From contig PBSR01000255.1 in the NCBI GenBank assembly GCA_002726335.1, positions 1 to 27,540 on the forward strand: 27,540 nucleotides of DNA, written 5' to 3'. This DNA is from Gemmatimonadaceae bacterium. GTDB lineage: Bacteria > Latescibacterota > UBA2968 > UBA8231. The translations under genes were made by a program, and so were the position numbers. The notes beneath the pieces are model-generated. The model searched no databases, was not told the DNA's origin, and saw nothing but the letters and a program-made list of their open reading frames with translations. Below are positions 4,927 to 13,344 of this stretch, piece after piece (the first letter of the stretch is position 1; each line of letters starts with the position of its first letter).

Positions 4927-7428
4927 TCAGCCGGCGCGGCGCAGGATCTCCAGGGGCGGGACACCGGCGACGCCCCGGCTGCCGGACAGACCGACGGCGA
5001 CGGTGAGCACGGGAACGGCGACCAGAGCGCCGGCCAGCCAGCCCCACGCCGGGGCGAAGGTGACTTCAAAGACGTAGGTCGCCAGCCCCCAGCCGCCGCC
5101 GATGGCGAGAACCAGTCCCGTCAGGCCCGCCAGGGTACCGAGAGCGGCATACTCCACCAGCAGAATCCGACTGACCTGTCGCCGCGTGGCGCCGAGAGTG
5201 CGCAGCAGGGCGCTTTCGCGCAGACGCTGAAAGCGACTGGCCGACACCGAGGCCACGAGTACGACCACTCCCGTGGCGACGCTGAACAGTGCCATGAAAC
5301 GCACGAGGGCGGCCACACGGTCGAGGATCTCGTCCACCGTGCGCAGGATGAGATCGAGGTCGATGGCCGAGACGTTCGGATACTGCTCGACGATCCGACG
5401 CTGCAGTGCGGCGCGCTTCTCGGGACTGTCGCCGCGGGTGACGAGAACATGGAACTGGGGCGCCGCCTCGAGCACACCCGGCGAAAACACACACAGGAAG
5501 TTGGGCATGATGCGCTGCCAGTCGACGTGGCGCAGGCTGCCGATGGCGACGGTGATCGGCACACCCTGCACATCGAAGGTGAGGGAATCGCCGACGCCGA
5601 CGCCGAGGCGCTCAGCGACTCCTGCCTCAAGTGACAGGAAGGCGCCGGCTGTGTCGCCGTGCCAGGTGCCGCCCACCAGGGTCTCGCTGTCGGCCAGGTC
5701 GGCACGGTAGGTGGAGCGGTATTCGCGATGCAGGGCCCAGCCGCCCCGTTCGCCGAGGCTGTCGGCGGGGATGCCGTCGACAGCGGCAATATGCATGGCG
5801 ACGATGGGCACCAGCTGCAGCACCGGCATGTCCATGTCTTCCACCAGCTGCCGCACACCCTCGGCCTGATCGGTCTGGATATCGAAGAGCACGACGTTGG
5901 GCTGGTCGCTGCCGCCGACGCTGTTGATATGGGACAGCACCGAGCTCTGCGCCGTATAGAGGGCGGCCACGAGAAAAGTACCCAGCCCGAGGCTGACCAT
6001 CAGCAACAGGGTCTGATTGTGCGGTCGGTAGAGATTGGCCAGCCCCTGGCGCTTCACGTAGGAGAAAGATTTCGGAAAGAAGCGCCGCACCGCACCGCGC
6101 AGAAGCCGGGCGGCTGCTGCCAGCAACAGCAGCGCGACGGCGGTACCCACCGTGAAGAACAGAGCGTGGTCCGGCCGTCCGGCCAATACGCTGGCCAGCA
6201 GGTAGGCGCCGACGGCGGCAGCAGCGCCGACGAGGCCACGCAGGACGCGATCTCCGGCGCGTACGCCGGACTCGTACGAAGCGCGGATGGCCAGCAGCGG
6301 GCTGGCACTGCGCACCGCCAGCAGCGGCCGGGCCGCGAACAGCAGTGCGATGACGGTGCCGATGGCGATGCCCTCGAGGGCGGTGCCGACAGAGGGGGTG
6401 ACCTCGATGGTGGCCGGCAGGAAGTCGGCTACCATCCGCGGCAGGATCAGCAGCACGAGGGCGCCGGCCACGGCACCGGCGGTGGAGCCGATGAAACCGA
6501 GCGCCCCGGCCTGTAGCATGTAGATCCACAGAGCCTGGCCACCCGTGGCGCCGAGGGACCGCAGCACGGCGACACTTTCCAGCTTCTGCTCGATGTAGGC
6601 GTGGATGGCGCTGGCCACACCGACTGCGCCCAGCAGCAGGGCGATGAAGCCGCCGAGGCCGAGAAAGCGGTCCAGGTTGCGTATGGTGCGACCGAGACGT
6701 TCCTGGCGATCGCGGGCGGTGTCGACATCGATGTCGCCATCGCTGTCACGCAGGGTCTCCTCTATCTGTTCCGGCAGCCTGGCGACGTCACGGTCGTCGT
6801 CGAAGCGGAACAGGGCTTTGTACTCGACGCGACTGCCGTACTGGACAAGTCCCGTCTGCTCCAGGTAACCGAGGGGGATCAGCACCGGCGGACGTACGTC
6901 GGTGCGCACCGCCGTCTCCCCGGGGATTCCGAGCAGGCGTCCGGCGATACGGAATGTGACACGTCCCACCTTGACCGAGTCTCCCACTTCGGCACCGTAC
7001 TGCAGGAGGATGCCGTTGTCCACAAGGGCGTCCTGGCCCTGGCGGAAGGTCTGCGCCGCCGCCGGAGGATCGGTGCGCAGCTCGCCGTAGAAGGGCCAGT
7101 CGCCGTGGATGGCGCGGACCTCGGACAGGCGCGTGCCGCCGGATTCAGGCAGCAGTACCATGGAGAAGGTCTCGACCATGCGCGACTGCTGTCCGCCGAG
7201 GCGGCTGAAGAGGGTCTCCGCCTCGGCCGAGAAGGCCTGGTTGCTCTCGACCTCCAGGTCGGCGCCGAGAAGCTCTGCCGCCTGCCGTGCCACACCCTCC
7301 TCCATGGCCCGGCTCAATCCCCGCAAGGCGGTGAGGGCGGCGATACCGATGGCGATGGCACTGGTGTAGAGCAGCAGCCGCCGGCGGAAACCGCGGCTGT
7401 CGCGCCAGGCCATACGCAGGACCCACAT
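4927..7428 (-). CDS. YbbP-like FtsX-family ABC transporter permease
   Basis: An 833-residue protein with about ten hydrophobic segments: one near residues 19-38, a cluster between about 255 and 490, and three at about 704-732, 754-787 and 793-814. Two large soluble loops (about 45-250 and 495-700) lie between. This 10-helix layout with two periplasmic domains is that of YbbP (about 800 residues), larger than 4-helix LolC/E or MacB. Typical FtsX motifs occur (VAVLRSLGATGGQ and ALLRTLGATRRQV, both after an FtsX helix). The ATG at 7428 overlaps the ATPase stop (ATGA); the upstream extension is antisense-like. With the ATPase it probably extracts hydrophobic or lipidic substrates from the inner membrane. 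It is the last gene of the six-gene operon. Confidence 0.85.
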   Translation of the reverse strand: MWVLRMAWRDSRGFRRRLLLYTSAIAIGIAALTALRGLSRAMEEGVARQAAELLGADLEVESNQAFSAEAETLFSRLGGQQSRMVETFSMVLLPESGGTRLSEVRAIHGDWPFYGELRTDPPAAAQTFRQGQDALVDNGILLQYGAEVGDSVKVGRVTFRIAGRLLGIPGETAVRTDVRPPVLIPLGYLEQTGLVQYGSRVEYKALFRFDDDRDVARLPEQIEETLRDSDGDIDVDTARDRQERLGRTIRNLDRFLGLGGFIALLLGAVGVASAIHAYIEQKLESVAVLRSLGATGGQALWIYMLQAGALGFIGSTAGAVAGALVLLILPRMVADFLPATIEVTPSVGTALEGIAIGTVIALLFAARPLLAVRSASPLLAIRASYESGVRAGDRVLRGLVGAAAAVGAYLLASVLAGRPDHALFFTVGTAVALLLLAAAARLLRGAVRRFFPKSFSYVKRQGLANLYRPHNQTLLLMVSLGLGTFLVAALYTAQSSVLSHINSVGGSDQPNVVLFDIQTDQAEGVRQLVEDMDMPVLQLVPIVAMHIAAVDGIPADSLGERGGWALHREYRSTYRADLADSETLVGGTWHGDTAGAFLSLEAGVAERLGVGVGDSLTFDVQGVPITVAIGSLRHVDWQRIMPNFLCVFSPGVLEAAPQFHVLVTRGDSPEKRAALQRRIVEQYPNVSAIDLDLILRTVDEILDRVAALVRFMALFSVATGVVVLVASVSASRFQRLRESALLRTLGATRRQVSRILLVEYAALGTLAGLTGLVLAIGGGWGLATYVFEVTFAPAWGWLAGALVAVPVLTVAVGLSGSRGVAGVPPLEILRRAG

Positions 7429-8123
7429 CACGTCGCGTGATCCCCGGTGGTGCGGTCCTCGATGACGGCGCCGGCACGCAGGCGGATGACGCGGCCACAA
7501 CGTCCGGCCAGGTCGACGTCGTGGGTGACGAGCACGAGGGTGGTGCCCGTCTCGCGGTTCAGATCGAACAACAGGTCTTCCACGGCGCCCCCCGTGTCGG
7601 CGTCGAGGTTGCCTGTGGGTTCGTCGGCGAAGAGGATTTTCGGCCGGTGGATGAAGGCCCGGGCCAGACCGACACGCTGCTGCTCGCCGCCGGACAGCTG
7701 CACGGGGTAGTGGTCGAGGCGATCGCCGAGGCCGACGCGGGTCAGCAGCTCGGCGGCACGGTCGCGGGCGCCGGACTCACCGCGTAGCTCCAGGGGCACC
7801 GAGACGTTCTCGACGGCACTCAGGGTCGGCACCAGCTGGAAGTTCTGGAAGACAAAGCCGACCAGATCACGACGCAGCAGGGCGCGTTCGTCCTCGTCGA
7901 GCCCCTCCAGGGGTTGGCCGTCGAGAATGACGGAGCCGTCGCTGGCCCGATCGAGGCCGGCACACAGACCCAGCAAGGTCGTCTTGCCGCTGCCCGACGG
8001 GCCGACGATGGCGCAGGTGGTGCCGGCAGCCACGCGGAAGGTGACACCGTGCAGCACGGTCAGGTCGCGATCGCCGCTGCGGTAGATACGCGACAGCTCC
8101 CGAACGTCCAGTACGTCCGTCAT
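7428..8123 (-). CDS. YbbA/LolD-type ABC transporter ATPase
   Basis: A 231-residue MacB/LolD/YbbA-class ATPase. Walker A GPSGSGKTT (41-49), Q-loop VFQNFQL (Q93), signature LSGGEQQRVGLARA (143-156), Walker B ILFADEPTGNLD (163-174) and switch H201 in VTHD are all intact. EPTGNLD is typical of the class that partners FtsX-like permeases rather than importers. It overlaps the phosphodiesterase stop upstream (ATGA at 8120-8123) and the permease start downstream, so the pair should be made in fixed ratio. It energises the permease by ATP hydrolysis on the cytoplasmic face. Confidence 0.92.
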   Translation of the reverse strand: MTDVLDVRELSRIYRSGDRDLTVLHGVTFRVAAGTTCAIVGPSGSGKTTLLGLCAGLDRASDGSVILDGQPLEGLDEDERALLRRDLVGFVFQNFQLVPTLSAVENVSVPLELRGESGARDRAAELLTRVGLGDRLDHYPVQLSGGEQQRVGLARAFIHRPKILFADEPTGNLDADTGGAVEDLLFDLNRETGTTLVLVTHDVDLAGRCGRVIRLRAGAVIEDRTTGDHAT

Positions 8124-9028
8124 CGCTGGCCCCGAGCCGCCAGCAGGCGTGCGAGTTGGTCGGGTCGCCGGGTCATGATGGCCTGTACACCCAGATCGAA
8201 CAGTCTCCCCATGGTCTCCTCATCATCGATGGTCCACACCTGCACCGGCAGTCCCCGTCCCTGACTCACGTCGACGAACCGTTCGTCGACGATGGTCAGG
8301 GGTCCCAGCGTTTCGGGTACCTGCAGGGCTTCGAACTCCGGCCACGACAGCACATCGAGGCGCAGAAGGTGCAGGATCCAGTACTTCGACATCTCTGCAG
8401 AAGATGCGGATGTGGCCACCTCGGGACAGGCCTGACGAAAATTGGTCAACGCCTCTGGTGCGAAGGCGGCGACGATGGCGCGCTCCTCGTGAGCGTGACG
8501 GCGCAACTCACCACACAGTTGCTGTGCCGCCTCGGCGTCGGCTGTCTTCAGCTCGATCACCATGTGCTGCCCGGCGAACTCGGACAGCACTTCGTCCAGC
8601 GTCGGAATCAGCAGGCCCTGACCGCGGAAGGGATGGCTGCCGTCATCGGCCGGGGACCAGTCGTAGCCGGCGTCGAGGCTCCGCAGCTGCGCGAAGGTGA
8701 AGGAGTCGACCTGGCCTTCCGCCTCGGTGACATGGTCGACGACGCGATCGTGAAACACGACCATCACCCCATCTGACGTACGCCGCACATCGAGCTCCAG
8801 CACGTCGGCGCCCAGCTCGATGGCGCGGCGGTAGCCGTCCAGCGTATGCTGCGGCCACAGTCCCCAGCCCCCACGATGGGCGATGATCTGCGGTGCCGGC
8901 TGTCGCCAGCGCGGATGTCCGGTGAAGTAGGGGTGGGGGAAGGAGACCGGAGCTGGCAGCAGGGCGAGGAAGGTCCAGACGATCAGCAGGGCGGCGACGC
9001 CCCCGCCCAGCCACCGACGCCATCTCAC
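8120..9028 (-). CDS. Membrane-anchored glycerophosphodiester phosphodiesterase (GDPD)
   Basis: A 302-residue protein with an uncleaved-looking N-terminal helix (residues 7-27) followed by a GDPD TIM barrel. Catalytic and metal residues are visible: H51/R52 in AHRGGWG, E78/D80 in ELDVRRTSDG, H93 in FHDR and E159 in VIELKT; the C-terminal barrel end is VQVWTIDDEE. The usual PENT motif reads PQHT here. GDPDs split glycerophosphodiesters from deacylated phospholipids into glycerol-3-phosphate and an alcohol; the anchor places this one on the outer face of the inner membrane. The start is GTG, overlapping the TetR stop (GTGA). Cotranscription with lipid-type transporters suggests envelope lipid turnover. 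A phospholipase D-like specificity is an alternative. Confidence 0.86.
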   Translation of the reverse strand: MRWRRWLGGGVAALLIVWTFLALLPAPVSFPHPYFTGHPRWRQPAPQIIAHRGGWGLWPQHTLDGYRRAIELGADVLELDVRRTSDGVMVVFHDRVVDHVTEAEGQVDSFTFAQLRSLDAGYDWSPADDGSHPFRGQGLLIPTLDEVLSEFAGQHMVIELKTADAEAAQQLCGELRRHAHEERAIVAAFAPEALTNFRQACPEVATSASSAEMSKYWILHLLRLDVLSWPEFEALQVPETLGPLTIVDERFVDVSQGRGLPVQVWTIDDEETMGRLFDLGVQAIMTRRPDQLARLLAARGQR

Positions 9029-9627
9029 GGTGCCGGCGCCTCGGGTCGGCGTGTGGAGCTGTGCGTGCCATAGAGGAAGGTGTCGACGATGACGTCTACC
9101 ATCTCCGCCACCGACAGCTTCTCGCTGCTGGTCAGGACCGAGCGCACCATGCCGCGCAGGACGAAGGCCTGCAGTCGTGGGTGGGGGACATGGAAGTCGC
9201 CGGTGGTCATACCTCGCAGCAGAACGGATTCGATCACGTCGATCTGTTCGGTCCGCTCCGTCTGCCAGCGCTGGCGACTCTCACTGCCCCCGGGACCGGC
9301 CTTGGCATCCTCCATGGACAACAGACGAAAGAAAACCCTGTTGCGAGAGAAGAAAGAGAGGATGGCATTCATCACGGCGCGCACCTGCTCCTCAGGCTGT
9401 CGGTCCTGTGCCGCAGCGGTGCGCAGACGGTCGTTGAGCTGCGAGATGCCGTCGAAGACGACGGCGAAGTAGAGAGCGTCCTTGTCGGCGAAGTGGCTGT
9501 AGAGTGTGCCCTTGGCGACCCCGGCTTCGCGGGCGATGTCCTCCATCAGCACCTCGTCGTACCGTGCCGCGGCGAACAGGCGGGCCGCACAGGAGAGGAT
9601 CTTGTCCCGTCGTTGTTGACTCTTCAT
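9025..9627 (-). CDS. TetR/AcrR-family transcriptional regulator
   Basis: A 200-residue TetR protein. The N-terminal helix-turn-helix (residues about 6-52) contains KILSCAARLFA, then MEDIAREAGVAKGTLYSHFADK, a standard TetR recognition helix. The rest is a variable ligand-binding and dimerisation domain. It is the third gene of the operon, overlapping genes on both sides by 4 nt, so it is made along with the transporters it presumably controls. Its likely operator is the 16-bp palindrome at 13234-13249, and the inducer is probably a substrate of the exporter. Regulators embedded mid-operon give negative feedback on the whole unit. Confidence 0.9.
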   Translation of the reverse strand: MKSQQRRDKILSCAARLFAAARYDEVLMEDIAREAGVAKGTLYSHFADKDALYFAVVFDGISQLNDRLRTAAAQDRQPEEQVRAVMNAILSFFSRNRVFFRLLSMEDAKAGPGGSESRQRWQTERTEQIDVIESVLLRGMTTGDFHVPHPRLQAFVLRGMVRSVLTSSEKLSVAEMVDVIVDTFLYGTHSSTRRPEAPAP

Positions 9628-11405
9628 GCCGATTCTCCCGAATACTGCAGCTGATAGAGGCGATGGTAGAGGCCGTTGCGGGCCAGCAGCTCGTCGTGTG
9701 ATCCCATCTCACGGACCTGGCCGTGATGGAGGACCAGAATGGTATCGGCGGTACGCACCGTCGACAGGCGGTGGGCGATGACGAGGCTGGTGCGCTGGCG
9801 CATCAGCCGATCCACTCCCTCCTGAATCCACATCTCGGTCTCGGTGTCGACGTTGGCCGTGGCCTCGTCGAGCACGAGGATCTCGGGATCGGCGGCCAGG
9901 ACGCGGGCGAAGGAGAGCAGCTGGCGCTGTCCGGACGACAGGGAGACGCCCCGTTCACCGACGGGTTGGTCGTAGCCCTGCGGCAGGCGAGAGATAAAGC
10001 GATCGGCGTTCGTGTCCCGCGCCGCCGCTTCGATCCGTTGCATCGACAGGTCCGGATCGCCCAGAGAAATGTTGTCGCCGACGGTCCCGGCGAAGAGGAA
10101 CACGTCCTGGTGCACGAGCCCGATGCGTCGTCGCAGATCCCGGGCGTCCCACTGCTTCACATCGATGCCGTCGACGAGGACGGCACCGCGCTGCACCTGG
10201 TAGAAGCGACACAACAGGCTGACGACGGTGCTCTTGCCGGCGCCCGTGGCGCCGACGACGGCCAGGCTCTGCCCGGGTTCCACGGCGAAAGACACATCGC
10301 GCAGGATCCACTCGGCGTCCTCGCTGACATCGTCGCCATAGGTGAACCAGACATTGCGGAACTCGATGCGTCCCTGCACCTGCTGCGGGGCGCGATGCGA
10401 GCCGGTGGTCTCTGCTTCGGTATCGATCAACTCGAATATCCGCTCCGACGAGGCCATGGCCGTCTGCACCGTGGCGTAGCGCTCGGCGATGTCGCGCAGG
10501 GGCATGAAGAAGCGCGGCACGTACTGCAGCATGGCGACCAGCACCCCCCACTCCATCTGCTGGCGCGTGATCTGCCCGGTGCCGTACCAGAGGGTCAGAG
10601 CCAGCAGCAGTCCGCCCCACATCTCCATGGACGGGAAGTAGGCCGAGTGATAGCGGCTGGCCAGCAATCGGGCCTTGACGTAATGCCCGTTGCTGTGGGC
10701 GAAGCTGCGGGAGCGGCGGTCCTCCGAACCGAAGAGCTGCACCACCTCCATGCCGGAGATGGCTTCCTGCAGCGAGGCGGCGAAGCTGGCGAAACGCGTG
10801 CGAGCTTCCTGCATCGCTCCATAGGTCATGCGCTGCAGCCAGACCGTGGCGACGAAGGACAAGGGCAGACAGAGACAGGCGAGCAGACCCATGCGCAGGT
10901 CCATATAGAAGATCATGCCGAGAATCGTGACCACGGTGACGACATCGCTGACGAGGGCGACGAGACCGTCGGTGAACAGCTCATTGAGGGCGTCCACATC
11001 GCTGGTGTTGCGGGCCATCAGGCGACCGACAGGCGTGCGGTCGAAGAAACGCAGTGGCAGTCTCTGCAGGTGGCTGAACATCTCCATACGCACATCCCGC
11101 ATGGCCCACTGGCCGACCATGTTCGTCGCCCACGTCTCACCGTAGCCGAGGGCGAACTGCAGGGCCAGTAAGCCGACATAGATGAGGACCAGGGAGCCGA
11201 AACCGTCCTCGATACCGGGAAGGAAGTGATCGTCGACGGCGAACTTGGTCAGCAGCGGTCCCGCCTGGCGGGCCAGAGCGCCAACGAAGATGAACAGCAG
11301 GGTGAGCAGCACCCAGGGGGTGTACGGCAGCAGGTAGCGGAGCAATCGGCCGAGAAGCCGCAGGTCGAGTCCGCGCCCCAGGGGTGTGGATTCCTCCTGT
11401 ATCAT
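9624..11405 (-). CDS. ABC exporter half-transporter, MdlB/YheH-like catalytic subunit
   Basis: A 593-residue exporter: six-helix membrane domain (about residues 25-320) and a C-terminal nucleotide-binding domain. Walker A VGATGAGKST (about 385-394), Q-loop HQDVFLF, signature LSSGQ (about 487-492), Walker B ILVLDEATANVD with the catalytic Glu (about 507-518) and H-loop IAHRLST (about 541-547). DEATANVDTETE is characteristic of the MdlB/YheH/SmdB side of heterodimeric exporters. It begins immediately after the stop of the first exporter gene (TAGATG), so the two should be made in equal amounts. The substrate is probably a drug or lipid-like amphiphile and cannot be read from sequence. Confidence 0.9.
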   Translation of the reverse strand: MIQEESTPLGRGLDLRLLGRLLRYLLPYTPWVLLTLLFIFVGALARQAGPLLTKFAVDDHFLPGIEDGFGSLVLIYVGLLALQFALGYGETWATNMVGQWAMRDVRMEMFSHLQRLPLRFFDRTPVGRLMARNTSDVDALNELFTDGLVALVSDVVTVVTILGMIFYMDLRMGLLACLCLPLSFVATVWLQRMTYGAMQEARTRFASFAASLQEAISGMEVVQLFGSEDRRSRSFAHSNGHYVKARLLASRYHSAYFPSMEMWGGLLLALTLWYGTGQITRQQMEWGVLVAMLQYVPRFFMPLRDIAERYATVQTAMASSERIFELIDTEAETTGSHRAPQQVQGRIEFRNVWFTYGDDVSEDAEWILRDVSFAVEPGQSLAVVGATGAGKSTVVSLLCRFYQVQRGAVLVDGIDVKQWDARDLRRRIGLVHQDVFLFAGTVGDNISLGDPDLSMQRIEAAARDTNADRFISRLPQGYDQPVGERGVSLSSGQRQLLSFARVLAADPEILVLDEATANVDTETEMWIQEGVDRLMRQRTSLVIAHRLSTVRTADTILVLHHGQVREMGSHDELLARNGLYHRLYQLQYSGESA

Positions 11406-13214
11406 CTACAGGTCTCCCAATTCCTGAGCCAGGTTCTGACGGCGATGCATGTCGGCGTAGATCCCGTCCTGCGCCACGAGCTCGTCGTGGGTGCCGGACT
11501 CGGCGATGCGGCCGCCGTCGAGCACGACGATTCGATCTGCCTCGCGTACGGAGGACAGCCGATGGGCGATGATGATCGTCGTGCGGGAGGCCATGACGCC
11601 GCGCAGGCCTTCGAGAATCCGCTCCTCGGTGTGGGTGTCGACGCTGGCGAGGGCATCGTCGAGGACGAGGAGCCGGGGCTTGCGGATGACGGCGCGGGCC
11701 AGCGCTGCCCGTTGCTTCTGCCCGCCGGAGAGAGTGACGCCGCGCTCGCCGACGAGGGTTTCGTAGCCGGCGGGGAACTCCTCGAGGTCACCGGCCAGCT
11801 GCGAGATCCCCGCAGCCCATTCCACGGCCTGGCCGTTGCTGGAAGGCGAAGCGCCGGCGGCACCGTCCAGTCCGATGTTGAGGTTTTCGCGAATGGTCTC
11901 GGAGAAGAGGAAGGAGTCCTGGGGTACGTAGCCGATGGCGCCCCGCAGGGCGGCGACCGGCATCTGGTCCAGCGGAACGCCGTCGACGAGGACCTCTCCC
12001 GATGTGGGTTCGAGAAGACGTGGCAGCAGGCGGGCCAGGGTGGACTTGCCGGAGCCCACACGGCCGACGATGGCGAGGGTGTCACCGGCGGGTATGCGCA
12101 ACGAAATGCGGTCGAGCACGGGCGTGTCGTCCCCTGGGTAGGTGAAACTCACGTCGCGAAATTCGATCTCGCCGCCGATGTGCCGATCGGCTCCGGTGCC
12201 CCGATCCTCGGGCGGATGGGCGAGGATGGTCTCGATCCGCGCCAGCGAGGCGACGGCACGTTGAAACTCGTCGACCATTCGCCCCAGCAGCATCAAGGGC
12301 CGACTCATGCGGATCAGGTAGGCGTTGAAGGCGACGAAGGCACCCAGAGACAGGGTTCCATCGATGACGCGCAGGCCGCCGAGCCACAACAGGAGGACCA
12401 TCGAGACACCGCCGAGGAACCCGGCGAAGGGATAGAACAGGCTGCGCACGACGACGAGTCTGCGATTGCACTCGACGTACTGCTCGTTCAACTCGGCAAA
12501 GCCGTCGATCTGACGCGATTCGAGGGCATTGGCCTTGATCACCCGCATCCCCGTCAGGTTTTCCTGGATCCGCGCGCTCATGGCGGCGAACTGCTCCTGC
12601 ACCCGGCGGTAGCCATCTCGAACCCGGCCCGCCACCGCGTTGGTGGCCAGCACCATCACCGGCATCGGCGCCAGCGACAACAGGGCGAGCTGCCAGTCGA
12701 TGGCGCACATCAGGCCGAGGCTGAGGACGAAGGTGAGGATGCCGGTGAGGGTCATGCGGAAGGCGTGATGGAGAAACCGCTGGATGGCCTCGACATCGTT
12801 GATGGCGCGCGACATGAGATCGCCCACGCGGCGTTCGTGGAAGAAGCGCAGTGGCAGGCGCACCAGGTGCTCTACATAGGCGCTGCGGATGTCGGCTTCG
12901 ACGTAGCGTGACAGACTGGTGAAATACCAGCGCATGCCGAAGTTCACCGCCCAGCCGACAATGGCGAGAGCGGCGATGATGCCGGCGTAGACAGCGATCG
13001 GATCATCGGCCTGGTCTGCCAGCGGCAGTTGGAAGGTCAGGGCATCGGCGCCCTCGGCCGTGGACCCGCTGACCGTGTCGATGGCCTGCTTGAGCAGGAG
13101 TGGGAGGATGGTGATGATGCAGAGGCCGACGAAGAGGAACAGCAGGCCGAGGGTGACCTCCCGCCAGTACGGGCGCAACCAGGCGCGGAAGGGTCTGAAG
13201 GGATTGGCTTGCAT
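11406..13214 (-). CDS. ABC exporter half-transporter, MdlA/YheI-like subunit with degenerate ATP site
   Basis: A 602-residue exporter: six membrane helices (about residues 20-325), then an ATPase domain with Walker A VGRVGSGKST (about 377-386), Q-loop PQDSFLF, signature LSGGQKQRAALARA (about 493) and H-loop IAHRLSS (about 546-552). Walker B reads LLVLDDALASVD: the catalytic Glu is replaced by Asp, as in MdlA (LDDALSAVD) and YheI (LDDSLSAVD). Its own ATP site is therefore expected to bind but hardly hydrolyse, with turnover at the partner's site. It is the first gene of the operon, 19 bp downstream of the TetR-type palindrome. No clear Shine-Dalgarno is visible before the ATG. Confidence 0.91.
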   Translation of the reverse strand: MQANPFRPFRAWLRPYWREVTLGLLFLFVGLCIITILPLLLKQAIDTVSGSTAEGADALTFQLPLADQADDPIAVYAGIIAALAIVGWAVNFGMRWYFTSLSRYVEADIRSAYVEHLVRLPLRFFHERRVGDLMSRAINDVEAIQRFLHHAFRMTLTGILTFVLSLGLMCAIDWQLALLSLAPMPVMVLATNAVAGRVRDGYRRVQEQFAAMSARIQENLTGMRVIKANALESRQIDGFAELNEQYVECNRRLVVVRSLFYPFAGFLGGVSMVLLLWLGGLRVIDGTLSLGAFVAFNAYLIRMSRPLMLLGRMVDEFQRAVASLARIETILAHPPEDRGTGADRHIGGEIEFRDVSFTYPGDDTPVLDRISLRIPAGDTLAIVGRVGSGKSTLARLLPRLLEPTSGEVLVDGVPLDQMPVAALRGAIGYVPQDSFLFSETIRENLNIGLDGAAGASPSSNGQAVEWAAGISQLAGDLEEFPAGYETLVGERGVTLSGGQKQRAALARAVIRKPRLLVLDDALASVDTHTEERILEGLRGVMASRTTIIIAHRLSSVREADRIVVLDGGRIAESGTHDELVAQDGIYADMHRRQNLAQELGDL

Positions 13215-13233
13215 CGGCTTCGGGACGGCTCTA

Positions 13234-13249
13234 GACTGACCGGTCAGTC
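13234..13249. promoter_or_regulatory. Perfect 16-bp palindrome, probable TetR operator
   Basis: GACTGACCGGTCAGTC is a perfect inverted repeat centred 28 bp upstream of the first exporter ATG. TetR/AcrR operators often have this size and a CCGG-like centre. On the minus strand it lies between a weak -35-like TTGCTT (13255-13260) and a weak -10-like TCTAGA (13231-13236), so binding would block initiation. The candidate repressor is encoded inside the same operon (9025-9627). It also sits at the 5' edge of the divergent membrane-protein gene and could affect that as well. Confidence 0.75.
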
Positions 13250-13344
13250 AGCCAAGCAAGGTCGCTTTCCGTCATAGCATCGTCAAGGCTCCCATCGACA
13301 ACCATAGATACCTCAGATATCTCCTCTGGCCCGCCTACTGCGCC

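Noticed and set aside
9723..12911. Two long plus-strand open frames (9723-11171 and 11226-12911)
   Set aside because: Both are antisense to the ABC exporter genes, which carry complete ATPase motifs; the products are Gly/Gln/His-rich without domains.
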